64,000 bases of DNA from assembly GCA_052390115.1 (NCBI GenBank), contig JBQTHE010000052.1, positions 1 to 64,000 of the forward strand. The letters run 5' to 3'. Below the pieces are notes generated by a model. It was given only the letters and a program-made list of their open reading frames with translations, was not told where the DNA came from and did no database searches. Both the position numbers and the translations under genes were made by a program. The stretch is from GCA-003244245 sp052390115 (GTDB lineage: Bacteria; Actinomycetota; Actinomycetes; Mycobacteriales; Pseudonocardiaceae). Every line of letters starts with the position of its first letter. Position 1 is the stretch's first letter. This document shows positions 16,989 to 24,372 of the stretch, one piece after another.

Positions 16989-17984
16989 CTAGTCTGGTCG
17001 GTTGGATGCAAGATCAACGAGAACCGTGAGGCCGTACGGCCTAAGCACGTTGGCAAGCCCGTCGGCAAGGTCCTCAGGCGGCTCTTTGCCAACTGTCCGC
17101 TCAAGGGCCGCCACGTACAGCCTTGCAAGTTGGTGAATCATGTGAAAACGCTGCTGCCCTGTTGGTTGCAGGCCAGGTGCTGGCGGCAAGTAATCGACAA
17201 TCTGTGGCGCCGTTGCCTCCACCAGCGACCGTGCATCCCCAACTACCGTCAGAAAACGAGCCAACGCGGGATCAACAGACATCAAGTCCCCAGGCAGACC
17301 GAGCCGCTCCGCCTCCTTTGACACAATTTCGACAGCAGTCGCGTCAAAGACTCTCCCCGAACTCTTTTTTCGCCATCCCGGCCATGGCTCCCCTCGAGCT
17401 TCACTCAAAGCCGCAACAGCATACTGTCTTCCTAATATCCCACGGTCTACCGGGTCTTCGCCCGCCTTCGGTTTCTGTTTCCACAGTCCCAATTCAACAC
17501 GCGGTACCAGGGCTTCTGGAACATGCCCAAGCGTCCGCCTATCGGACTCGGTGACCTCACCAATCAACTCGATATGCATTCCCAACGACGACGCAGCAGG
17601 ACTGAGTTTCGCTTGGAGGAACCACGGAGTCACAAAGGCCGTTCCACCAGGCGTAAAGTCCACGATGTGACTGAGCTGACCTACAATCTCCCCAGCGATC
17701 TGATACACCTCTTCCAGCTCAACACGTCCTGCGTCCCTGGCTTCCAGCTGACCTGATATTGCATTGCCTTCCAGGTCATGAACCTTATTCACCACGCCCA
17801 AGAAATACCGAACTGTTGGATGCTTAAGACTATCAAGGGGGACCCGTGAGCGCAACGCCCAGTAATGCAGTGGATACCCGTCTAACAAGAAGCCCTCGTA
17901 GTCGCCATATGACGCGCCAGGCGGAGGAAACGGCTCCCTCTGTACTTCATGGCCTAGTGATTCATATTCTGCTTCCGGCGGCAT
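16989..17984 (-). CDS. Hypothetical 331-aa protein
   Basis: I do not recognise this protein. It begins MPPEAEYESLGHEVQREPFPPPGASYGDYEGFLLDGYP and has no evident signal or membrane helix. Composition is mixed alpha/beta with an acidic tendency, and codon use is less GC-rich than in the core genes. The divergent consensus promoter at 18001-18043 also serves this side (TATAAT at 18006-18001). The ATG has no ribosome site, so translation may be leaderless. It lies between IS30 and an SSB-like gene in the accessory zone, so acquisition with the mobile DNA is likely. Confidence 0.6.
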   Translation of the reverse strand: MPPEAEYESLGHEVQREPFPPPGASYGDYEGFLLDGYPLHYWALRSRVPLDSLKHPTVRYFLGVVNKVHDLEGNAISGQLEARDAGRVELEEVYQIAGEIVGQLSHIVDFTPGGTAFVTPWFLQAKLSPAASSLGMHIELIGEVTESDRRTLGHVPEALVPRVELGLWKQKPKAGEDPVDRGILGRQYAVAALSEARGEPWPGWRKKSSGRVFDATAVEIVSKEAERLGLPGDLMSVDPALARFLTVVGDARSLVEATAPQIVDYLPPAPGLQPTGQQRFHMIHQLARLYVAALERTVGKEPPEDLADGLANVLRPYGLTVLVDLASNRPD

Positions 17985-18000
17985 ATTTGGCTATGGATCG

Positions 18001-18043
18001 ATTATAACACCTATTGACAATAAGCAAACTCGATTCGTATAAT
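18001..18043. promoter_or_regulatory. Divergent sigma-70 consensus promoters
   Basis: On the plus strand a perfect TTGACA (18014-18019) and a perfect TATAAT (18038-18043) are 18 nt apart and end 11 nt before the ATG at 18055. On the minus strand a perfect TATAAT lies at 18006-18001, 16 nt before the ATG at 17984. Neither gene has a clear ribosome site. Confidence 0.8.
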
Positions 18044-18054
18044 CCAGAAGATTT

Positions 18055-18807
18055 ATGACGGAGAGACATTCTGAATTTCACCAATTCGACGGAAAAGCAG
18101 TAGGTCAAGCTCTCGGTATCGAATTGCGCGCGATGCGTGACGTTGCCCATGGTGACGGACACGCCCTGCCACTTGCCGAGGGCAAAGCCGTCCTGGAGGT
18201 CTATCCGGCCGCTGCCGTCACCCGTGTCACCACACCCAACGCCCGCGTCGAACTCTTCCGCGTTCCCACCTACAGCCTCGACGATGGACGAATCGTTTTC
18301 GAGCACAATGAGAGCACCGACGGCAGCCGCCTCGTTGTCACGGGGGATGGCAACGTGAGCCTCTATCCCACCGTCCTTCGGACCACAAACCGCCGACTTC
18401 CCACTGTCGAGAACACCACTGCGGAGTCACTGACCACACCAGCGGAGGCCGAGCGAAGCGAGGCCGGAGAACCGGAGCCCGTCACGCTGACCGGTCGGCT
18501 CGGTCGGGACCCGTGGTTTAGCATGCAAGATGAGACACCCACTGCCGGGTTTCCCCTCGCCGTTAATGAACCCGGCAAGACCACGTGGCATCAGGTCGTG
18601 GTGTTCGAGGAAGCGGCGGAGCAGCTGCACGACGACCGACAGATCAAGAAGGGCCGACTTGTCGAGGTGACCGGCCGCGAAATCGTCAGTGAGGAACCAA
18701 CCGCAGCAGGTGGTACCCGCAAGACCCGGAAGATTCACGCCAGTACTATCACCCGACTGAAGGCTACGAAGTCCGACCAACCATCCGGCTTAGTAACTCC
18801 AACTTGA
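18055..18807 (+). CDS. SSB-like OB-fold protein
   Basis: 250 aa. The C-terminal ~110 residues match the single-stranded DNA-binding OB fold: VTLTGRLGRDPWFSMQDETP, FPLAVN, TTWHQVVVFEEAAEQL, IKKGRLVEVTGREI, and HASTITRL. The N-terminal ~120 residues (FDGKAVGQALGIELRAMRDVAHG, LPLAEGKAVLEVYPAAAV) are not recognised. Between the two, a 19-bp hairpin repeat (18447-18465) is translated in frame as AERSEAGE. Extra SSB genes are common on conjugative and integrative elements, where they coat single-stranded DNA; that role is inferred. A second hairpin copy begins 2 nt after the stop. Confidence 0.7.
   Translation: MTERHSEFHQFDGKAVGQALGIELRAMRDVAHGDGHALPLAEGKAVLEVYPAAAVTRVTTPNARVELFRVPTYSLDDGRIVFEHNESTDGSRLVVTGDGNVSLYPTVLRTTNRRLPTVENTTAESLTTPAEAERSEAGEPEPVTLTGRLGRDPWFSMQDETPTAGFPLAVNEPGKTTWHQVVVFEEAAEQLHDDRQIKKGRLVEVTGREIVSEEPTAAGGTRKTRKIHASTITRLKATKSDQPSGLVTPT
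18447..18465 (+). repeat. GNA-loop hairpin repeat, copy H1 (inside SSB-like gene)
   Basis: GGCCGAGCGAAGCGAGGCC. It folds as a GGCC/GGCC outer stem, tandem G·A mismatches, a GC/GC inner stem and a GAA loop. The GCGAAGC core is a known, unusually stable DNA mini-hairpin. Confidence 0.7.
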
Positions 18808-18808
18808 A

Positions 18809-18827
18809 GGCCGAGCGAAGCGAGGCC
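18809..18827 (+). repeat. GNA-loop hairpin repeat, copy H2
   Basis: Identical 19-bp sequence to H1, starting 2 nt after the SSB-like stop codon. No T-run follows, so it is not a classic terminator. Confidence 0.7.
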
Positions 18828-19266
18828 TGGCGCACCGGAGCCACCCGCAAGTACGTCGCCTGCTTGTTAACCGCCGCTGAAGGTGACGATGAAGGCGTCA
18901 TTGACGGTGCCGACGGTACGGCTGGCTTCGTCGGCATCGTGGCTGCTTCAGCGTCAATCTGCCGCAGTCCATACAAGCGTGGCCGCCCGCAGGTGGTCAC
19001 TCCGGGCAGTGCTGCCGCGCCGCTTCCGCTCCTCGGCGCTGCGCGCCTCCGGTGCGGGTCGGCTTGCCACCGACCGCTCCGGGCGCCTCACGCAGTGTGC
19101 CGTGGCTGGCTGTCGTCAGGGTCGCGGCGCGATCACCGAGTTCGGGATCGAGAGTTGTCCACAGTTCGTCGTCATCGCCGCTGTCGCGCCGTCGTCATTG
19201 GGAGTGGCGGTGAACACGGCCTGCTCCCGCTCACAAGCGTCACCTTGTGAACGGTTGGTAGACAAG
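18828..19266. other. Intergenic region, no supported gene
   Basis: About 440 bp between the SSB-like gene and the first small gene. Overlapping frames exist on both strands but none shows a domain, a ribosome site and consistent codon bias together. Minus-strand pieces such as ELWTTLDPELGDRAATLT hint at a decayed gene, but the frames do not connect. Confidence 0.35.
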
Positions 19267-19548
19267 CTACGTCCCTTTGTAGAGCCGTGGCCGCAGCCAT
19301 TTGCGCTTGCGAACTTTGCGCCGGTCTATCGGCGCCAGTTTCTCGACTCCCTGCAACTGCAAGGACGTTATCCCGACAGCGACACAGGAGATCTCTACGA
19401 TTTCTCCTGTGTGGCTTGAGAATCTGATCATTCGTCCCGAGTATTCACCAGCACTAGCATCACCCGGTACGACGTCCTCGACCTCAATCAGTACGACATC
19501 TTCAAGGTTGATGGACAATACGCCAGCTGTCTCTGTCGTCAGGTACAT
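19267..19548 (-). CDS. Small protein A, 93 aa, unknown
   Basis: MYLTTETAGVLSINLEDVVLIEVEDVV, then GEYSGRMIRFSSHTGEIVEISCVAVG and the basic tail DRRKVRKRKWLRPRLYKGT. It looks like a small beta-barrel with a positively charged end, so nucleic-acid binding is possible but not shown. The second ATG of the cluster (19548) is chosen because it lies 8 nt after GAGAGGAGG. The same spacing occurs in small gene B. A 162-nt structured leader precedes it and is duplicated upstream of gene B, although the two proteins are unrelated. Confidence 0.6.
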   Translation of the reverse strand: MYLTTETAGVLSINLEDVVLIEVEDVVPGDASAGEYSGRMIRFSSHTGEIVEISCVAVGITSLQLQGVEKLAPIDRRKVRKRKWLRPRLYKGT

Positions 19549-19554
19549 CGTCAT

Positions 19555-19716
19555 CACCTCCTCTCTGTCGCTCGCTCGCGACACGTTCTGCACATCCGCA
19601 TGGCGCACTGGCGGGTCAAGACCGAAACGAAGTGAAGCCGCCGCAGCGGGCCGAGCGAAGCGAGGAGTCTTGACCCGACTGTGGAAGCCATGTGATACAA
19701 TAAAAAAGCGAGAGAG
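19555..19716 (-). promoter_or_regulatory. Duplicated structured leader, copy 1
   Basis: A 162-bp region upstream of small gene A, about three quarters identical to 20103-20264. It holds a 10-bp inverted repeat (19613-19622 with 19667-19676, GGGTCAAGAC/GTCTTGACCC). The loop carries a core of about 41 bp identical in both copies and the GNA hairpin motif at 19649-19665. A short TGTCGC/GCGACA hairpin lies just before the ribosome site. Probably promoter plus 5' leader. Confidence 0.6.
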
Positions 19717-19767
19717 CGACAGAACCGGATAGCAGAAAAGTCTGCTCCGTCGACTGATCCTCGGAAA

Positions 19768-19786
19768 GGGCGAGCGAAGCGAGCCC
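19768..19786 (+). repeat. GNA-loop hairpin repeat, copy H4 (covarying stem)
   Basis: GGGCGAGCGAAGCGAGCCC. The inner GA-GCGAAGC-GA is the same as in H1, but both sides of the outer stem have changed together (GGGC/GCCC in place of GGCC/GGCC), which supports a conserved fold. Confidence 0.65.
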
Positions 19787-19856
19787 TACCGCCTCGCAGT
19801 TGCGGTTAAACCCTTGCTGCTTCCCCCAAGTTGTTATTGGGAGAAGCCGTAAGCGC

Positions 19857-20096
19857 TTAACGCTTCTTTGAAGCAGTCCCGAACAGCTGCTCCAGGAACT
19901 CAGCAACCCAGCCCTTCGGGGGCTCCAGGTTTGCCTTGGTTCCCTTGCCGAGACCATCATCGGGAGACTTGACGTAATCCATCACGTGGAAGTCCCGCTC
20001 GACCCCCAACGCGATTGCCTGCATCATGCGGTTCGTCGCTTCGATCTGGTCTTTTGCCGGCACCTGATAGATCCGGATTATTTTATACACTGGCAC
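19857..20096 (-). CDS. Small protein B, 79 aa, unknown
   Basis: The GTG start at 20096 (VPVYKIIRIYQVPAKDQIEATNRMMQAIALG) lies 8 nt after AAAGGAGG. The product has a beta-alpha start, then ERDFHVMDYVKSPDD, and a C-terminal amphipathic helix WVAEFLEQLFGTASKKR. The fold resembles short helper proteins, but I recognise no family. It is preceded by the second copy of the structured leader. Codon use is mixed, with some low-GC codons (AAA, ATA, TAT) unlike core genes. Confidence 0.6.
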   Translation of the reverse strand: MPVYKIIRIYQVPAKDQIEATNRMMQAIALGVERDFHVMDYVKSPDDGLGKGTKANLEPPKGWVAEFLEQLFGTASKKR

Positions 20097-20102
20097 ACGC
20101 AC

Positions 20103-20264
20103 CACCTCCTTTCTGTCGCTCTTTCGCGGCACGCTCCACACGCACGCATCGCGTGCTGGGCTGTCAAGACCGAAACGAAGTGAAGCCGCCGCAGCGGGCC
20201 GAGTGCAACGAGGCGTCTTGACAGACCTGCGGAAGCGATGTGGCACAATGCATTAGCGAAAGAG
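20103..20264 (-). promoter_or_regulatory. Duplicated structured leader, copy 2
   Basis: Matches 19555-19716 over its full 162 bp. Inverted repeat TGTCAAGAC/GTCTTGACA at 20162-20170 and 20214-20222. The embedded hairpin (from 20198) reads GGCCGAGTGCAACGAGGC: the inner stem is GT/AC instead of GC/GC and the loop is GCA, so stem pairing and a GNA loop are both kept despite the changes. Confidence 0.6.
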
Positions 20265-21070
20265 ACCCACGGTCCGTCACCACCACCGACTTGCGGCGTG
20301 TGTCTTCGCGGCAGCGAACCCATTGGCCCGCAGGCCAATTTCTGTGCGAAGCACATCCCGGCCGATCCGGGGAAGGAAGGTCTGGAAGGAATCCCCGGGC
20401 GGCCTCCCGCACCGCCAGGTGCTACCCCTGTGGGCGAGTGGCCTCTTCGCTGCCCCGCTCCCCCCGGACAGCTAGCCAACGATCACCCAACTTACTCACA
20501 CGACCCAACCCAGAGGAGAAGTACAGCGTGCGGGGCAGAGAAGAGGACACGAGGTCGGCCGCAGGATGCGGCGCGTCCAGGGACTGAAGGGACCGGTGTG
20601 GCCGACCTCGTGTCCGCAGGCACTCGCCCACCCTTTGCGCTGGTAGCGCCGTCTTCCTTCCAGCTCAGATCCCACCCAGCGGGTGGCTCCGTGTGCCTCC
20701 ACACCCTTGCGGTTGGTCTACCGGCCTGAACCGGTACGGCTCCCGCAGGGCCTCAGGTGAGCAACTGGTCTGATCGAGCACATGCTGTACTCGCTCGCTA
20801 CACAACTCCCTTCCCCCCAAACCCCCCATCCTTCTCTAACCGAAAGAGTTATCTTAGGGCAATCGCTTTTCTTCCCGACGCTGGCGCGTCCGAAAAAAAT
20901 TTGTTGGCAAGTTCTAGACGGGTGAGTAACTCAGGACCTTGCCCCATAAAGGAACATGCGCTACGTCTTCACCGTAGCCACCGTACTATCTCAACGGCTC
21001 CCTATCCAACGCTTCATGCACACCGACTAAGCAAGACGCCCAACCGTCGATGTACAACCAATATAAGCAC
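20265..21070. other. Non-coding stretch with composition switch
   Basis: From 20265 to about 20750 the DNA is GC-rich and holds a large inverted repeat (listed separately). A plus-strand frame from 20238 contains a CGVC…FCAKH pattern but crosses the hairpin and shows no family, so it is not called. After about 20760 the DNA becomes AT-rich. At 20876-20960 a short stretch resembles the 5' end of 16S rRNA (GACGCTGGCG, then ACGGGTGAGTAAC, then TTGCCCCATAAAG). No gene is supported. Confidence 0.45.
20545..20615. repeat. Large perfect inverted repeat
   Basis: Arms 20545-20560 and 20600-20615 (GGACACGAGGTCGGCC and its complement) pair over 16 bp with a 39-nt spacer. No T-run follows. It could be a replication or transfer hairpin, a recombination site or a structured RNA. 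Confidence 0.75.
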
Positions 21071-21290
21071 ATAACAATTGATCTGTATACACGTAAGAGT
21101 GTATGCGTACACGCACTCATGAGTCTATCAGTGTCTGCGTGTCTAAACCTATAGACTTATAACTGTATAGATGTATAGGTGCACGCGTGTATAAGTGTAT
21201 ACACCTGTATGTGCATAGGTGCAAACACCTACACGTGTATGAGTGTAAACGTGTCTAGGTGTCTGCGTGCCCACACCTATAGGTGTGCCA
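21071..21290. repeat. Iteron-like region rich in GTGTAT/ACACCT motifs
   Basis: About 220 bp of degenerate 8-12-bp units built on GTGTAT, GTGTCT, AGGTGT and ACACCT, mostly alternating purine-pyrimidine. It includes the perfect 16-bp palindrome CACACCTATAGGTGTG (21272-21287), GTGTATACAC (21195-21204) and ACACGTGT (21231-21238). It lies immediately downstream of the RHH gene. Such arrays act as replication origins or partition sites on plasmids; that role is inferred here. Confidence 0.65.
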
Positions 21291-21300
21291 AGTGAGAGTA

Positions 21301-21663
21301 TTATTTCTTCGAAAGTTTTTGGGTGATATAGAGGTCGATCGCTTCCCGAACCATATCGTTCATGCTAACGTCCCGTCCCGCCAAACGTTGCTCTAGGGAC
21401 ACCTTTGTGAGGTAGTCAATCTGATCTTGATAGATATTGAATGTTCTTGGAGCGTACTGCCGAGTTGCCTTCGCCGCACCTAGCTTCTTCTGCTGGCCGT
21501 CGCTCGTGTTAGTTGACCGTTTGCCAGGCGTCTGTGCCTGAGGTCTTGGCTGCCCAATAACCGGCATATCATCAAACGGGGTACTCGTACTCAGCTGCCG
21601 CTCAGCAGGATCAGGGTCAAACACCACCGCCTCCTGACGTCTTCGCCACAGACGAAGCACCAT
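21301..21663 (-). CDS. Ribbon-helix-helix protein of the low-GC module
   Basis: As read, 120 aa with a C-terminal RHH-like domain: PRTFNIYQDQIDYLTKVSLEQRLAG, then DVSMNDMVREAIDLYITQKL. The first ~60 residues are polar linker (Gln/Thr/Ser/Pro rich). A different upstream frame starts with an ATG overlapping the ATPase stop (21748) and reads MTGVYTSLAKKRAEQSKTAV, ending in GGGG just where VVFDPDPAERQ begins. A +1 shift near 21630 would join them, so the true N-terminus may be longer. RHH proteins bind DNA as dimers, and the adjacent iteron region is a candidate target. Codon use is low-GC and foreign to the window. Confidence 0.65.
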   Translation of the reverse strand: MVLRLWRRRQEAVVFDPDPAERQLSTSTPFDDMPVIGQPRPQAQTPGKRSTNTSDGQQKKLGAAKATRQYAPRTFNIYQDQIDYLTKVSLEQRLAGRDVSMNDMVREAIDLYITQKLSKK

Positions 21664-21744
21664 CGTTAACTGTCGCCTCCGTGGTCGCTACTGCCGTCTT
21701 ACTTTGTTCGGCACGCTTTTTCGCTAAGCTGGTATACACACCCG

Positions 21745-22680
21745 TCATATTTGGTGAATTTCTTGCTTTCCGTCTCTTTCTTTCGATTTTCTTTTTGTCA
21801 GCGTGTTTCGAGCAACCTGCTCCATGTCATCAGGGGTTGCTTTCCGCTGTTCTTTCCTCGTGAGATGCTTTAAAAGTTCATCGCCGACTTTTAGTGCATC
21901 ACGTGGCAGCCCTTTCGAGTACCGAAAGAGGATATTAAACGATTCGATATCATTATCAACGAACGGAAAGTCCTCGACTGTGCCGCCCGCAACCTGCCAG
22001 CGGAAGAGGTACATCTGTTTGAGCTCATCAGGTGTCATTGGTGCGATCTCGATCGTTCGCATCCGTGACTCAAGCTCGCCCATTTGAGCAATATTATCAA
22101 GTAATGGCTCTTGGCCAGCGACGATTAGTTGGATAAATTTAACCTTATTGTCCTCGACGTTGAGTAAGCTATAGAGCGTTGAAAGGTGTTCTTCGTCCAT
22201 AAAGTGCCCATCATCAATAATCAATGTCGGAGTCACTTTGCTTTGATCGACCTTATTAATGAGATAGTCTTGAACATTTTCTAGTGTTTGACTATAGGAA
22301 CGCGCTGTCGGAACACCAAACCCTTCAGCTATTTTCCGGATCAGCCAATTTTTCGTGACACCTCTATGCAGGTAGACAGAATTTACCTGGAACTGCTCTT
22401 GGGAGTTGAGCAACGTGAAAATTCTGTCAATGATCGTGCTTTTCCCTGTACCATAGGGACCGGTCAAAGAAAACGGAGCCGTACGCGAGACGGTTAGCTG
22501 TACCGATTGGATGAGTACTTCTTGTACTTGATCGGTGGTGAATAAATAACGAAATTCCGGCCCTCCCCGGTATGGCTGTTCAAGAAGCCGGAAAAACGTC
22601 AGCACTTTGGGGTCAATACTCAACGCAAGCTCAAGTAATTCTTTATCGTTTTTGAGGTAGGATGGTTGATCTATTTGCAC
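21745..22680 (-). CDS. AAA ATPase of the ExeA/TniB type
   Basis: 311 aa. Walker A SLTGPYGTGKST (about residues 72-83), Walker B PTLIIDDGHFMDEEHL (about 150-165), sensor 1 IQLIVAGQEPL, and a sensor-2-like GLPRDALKVGDELLKHL. This order is typical of ExeA/TniB/IstB-like AAA ATPases, which help transposases choose targets or load proteins on DNA or cell wall. The GTG start lacks a strong ribosome site. The gene is AT-rich, unlike all core genes here, and is coupled to the RHH gene downstream. No transposase or GspB partner is adjacent. A DNA partition or replication function is a plausible alternative. Confidence 0.8.
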   Translation of the reverse strand: MQIDQPSYLKNDKELLELALSIDPKVLTFFRLLEQPYRGGPEFRYLFTTDQVQEVLIQSVQLTVSRTAPFSLTGPYGTGKSTIIDRIFTLLNSQEQFQVNSVYLHRGVTKNWLIRKIAEGFGVPTARSYSQTLENVQDYLINKVDQSKVTPTLIIDDGHFMDEEHLSTLYSLLNVEDNKVKFIQLIVAGQEPLLDNIAQMGELESRMRTIEIAPMTPDELKQMYLFRWQVAGGTVEDFPFVDNDIESFNILFRYSKGLPRDALKVGDELLKHLTRKEQRKATPDDMEQVARNTLTKRKSKERDGKQEIHQI

Positions 22681-22895
22681 AGTGACTTCTACAGTAAACT
22701 AATTTTTTGAAAAAGTCAAGAAGTTGGTCGGGAAATGGCGCACTTTTTGAAAACTGGCAGGAAAATGAGTGTGCAAACTAGCAACTGATAGAAGACAACG
22801 TTCTAAGAATGATCAAAGTGAGCAATGAGTCATGAAGAGTATATCGTATGACCCCAGGTGGGTCTACGAGCAAGAACAGTCTCCGGGGTGTCGCG

Positions 22896-24341
22896 CTACG
22901 CGCGCCAGATCGGCTCTAGCCGATGTGGATCAAAGGTGTTTCTACCTCGCACCGCCGGATGCACGATGACTCGATCAAGAACCGTCGAGATGACTGCCCG
23001 CTTGCGCGACAGGGGTAACCCCTTCCATACCTCGTCAAACGCCACAGAATCGCCTGTAAGCCCCTCAAGGACTGCGGTCCGGCTCGTTGTACTCAGTCGC
23101 TTCCTTGCGGTCTCCAGACGGCTTTCCAGCACCCCACGAGCACGCAACCACTCGCTGCGGGTGATGACGTCGGTCGCATAGTCCTCGGCCAGTTCCTCAA
23201 GCTTGCGCTGATCCGTCGTCATCTGCCGGAGCACCGCCTCGCCTTGCTGATCTTGCCCCTTCGCTCGGAGTGCCTCGACGAACTTTGGCGAGGCTAACGC
23301 GATTTTCATCATGCGTCGCACGTGCTCGTCTGTTGGATCGGCAAGGATGTAAATCTTCCCGCACCGGTTGTTGCCGGGCATCTTGTTGCACACATAGCGC
23401 ATCCGGCCGTCATCGCGTGGCCGACCACACAACGGTGCGCCGACGCCAACCTCCCCACAGATCCCGCACCGCAGGATGCCGGTCAACAAGCATCGTCTCG
23501 GCGTGGCTGGGGTGAGCCGCCGCTCAGGGTTCATCAGCAGCGCACGAACCCGTGCTGTGTCCTCCTTGCTGATAATCGCGGGCCACACCGCATCCCCGAC
23601 AATCTCACCCACCAGATGCCGTTTGGCCTCCCCGTGTGCGTGCGGCTGATGATCACGCTGACCCGAGATCCTCCCTGAGGCAAGCATCCGCTTGAGCGTC
23701 TGCGCCGACCACTCTCCCCCGGTCGACGTACGAATTCCCCGACTATTCAGGTCACGGGCCAAAGTACGCACGCCCTCTCCGGCGAGAACCCGCCGGACAC
23801 ACTCCCTGATGGCCTCAGCCTCGGCCTCCCGCACCGTCACTCGGTCTCGCTCGAACCCGAACGGCCGGCCAGACCCACCCCACACCTTGCCGGCCTGCGC
23901 GACTTCCAACGCCTTCCGACGAATCCGCTCAGCCTTGTGCTCACTCTCATAGCGCGCCCACGCTCCCAGCGTCCGGGCAACAGCTCGGCCTGCTGGTGTC
24001 GAAAGGTCGACCGGTCCAGCCCTGACCGTTTCCACGGCAACCCCGGCACCTTCACAGACGCCGATGAACTCCTCCAGCTCTCGGGGCGAGCGGTGAAGCC
24101 GGTCAGTGTGCCACGCAATCACAGCATCAATAACACCTGAACGAAGATCCTCAAGGAGCCGTCGGTACTCAGGACGGATCTTGCCGGAGAAGGCCGAAAG
24201 ATCGTTGTCTACATACAGCCCGGCAACCGTCCAGCCCAGGTGTGACGCCCGCTCGCGGCAGTCTGCCTCCTGCCGGGCAACCCCCAGCCCGGCGCCCTCC
24301 CGGTCGTCGCTGATACGGCAGTAGATCCCAGCTTGAACCAT
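22896..24341 (-). CDS. Large serine recombinase (integrase)
   Basis: 481 aa. The N-terminal resolvase domain starts GIYCRISDDREGAGLGVARQ with the catalytic Ser at residue 11, and contains WHTDRLHRSPRELEEF. A recombinase domain follows (WGGSGRPFGFERD, LNSRGIRTSTGGEWSAQTLKRML). The zinc ribbon has Cys pairs in RCGICGEVG and YVCNKMPGNNRCGK. A coiled coil then runs from about residue 375. Such enzymes integrate and excise phages and elements at short att sites. The GC content is high, unlike the ATPase/RHH pair next to it. The ATG at 24341 sits about 25 nt from the point where yifB similarity is broken, as expected for an integrase beside its att site. Confidence 0.92.
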   Translation of the reverse strand: MVQAGIYCRISDDREGAGLGVARQEADCRERASHLGWTVAGLYVDNDLSAFSGKIRPEYRRLLEDLRSGVIDAVIAWHTDRLHRSPRELEEFIGVCEGAGVAVETVRAGPVDLSTPAGRAVARTLGAWARYESEHKAERIRRKALEVAQAGKVWGGSGRPFGFERDRVTVREAEAEAIRECVRRVLAGEGVRTLARDLNSRGIRTSTGGEWSAQTLKRMLASGRISGQRDHQPHAHGEAKRHLVGEIVGDAVWPAIISKEDTARVRALLMNPERRLTPATPRRCLLTGILRCGICGEVGVGAPLCGRPRDDGRMRYVCNKMPGNNRCGKIYILADPTDEHVRRMMKIALASPKFVEALRAKGQDQQGEAVLRQMTTDQRKLEELAEDYATDVITRSEWLRARGVLESRLETARKRLSTTSRTAVLEGLTGDSVAFDEVWKGLPLSRKRAVISTVLDRVIVHPAVRGRNTFDPHRLEPIWRA

Positions 24342-24372
24342 AGACCTCAGGGTACATAGCAAACCCCGCGAT
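24342..24372. other. Candidate attachment-site junction in yifB
   Basis: yifB similarity on the minus strand ends abruptly after codons for AHRGV near 24364, exactly where the integrase upstream region begins (GGTACATAGCAAACC on the plus strand). This is the likely attL or attR core. The matching junction with the rest of yifB was not found in the window. Confidence 0.5.

Noticed and set aside
18809..18827. Hairpin after the SSB-like stop as a terminator
   Set aside because: The same hairpin occurs inside the coding region and lacks a T-run, so it is classed as a repeat instead.
20238..20729. 163-codon plus frame with CGVC…FCAKH
   Set aside because: It spans the structured leader and a perfect inverted repeat and shows no family; the Cys/His pattern may be chance.
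21071..21290. CRISPR array
   Set aside because: Units are 8-12 bp, degenerate and without regular spacers; no cas genes are present.
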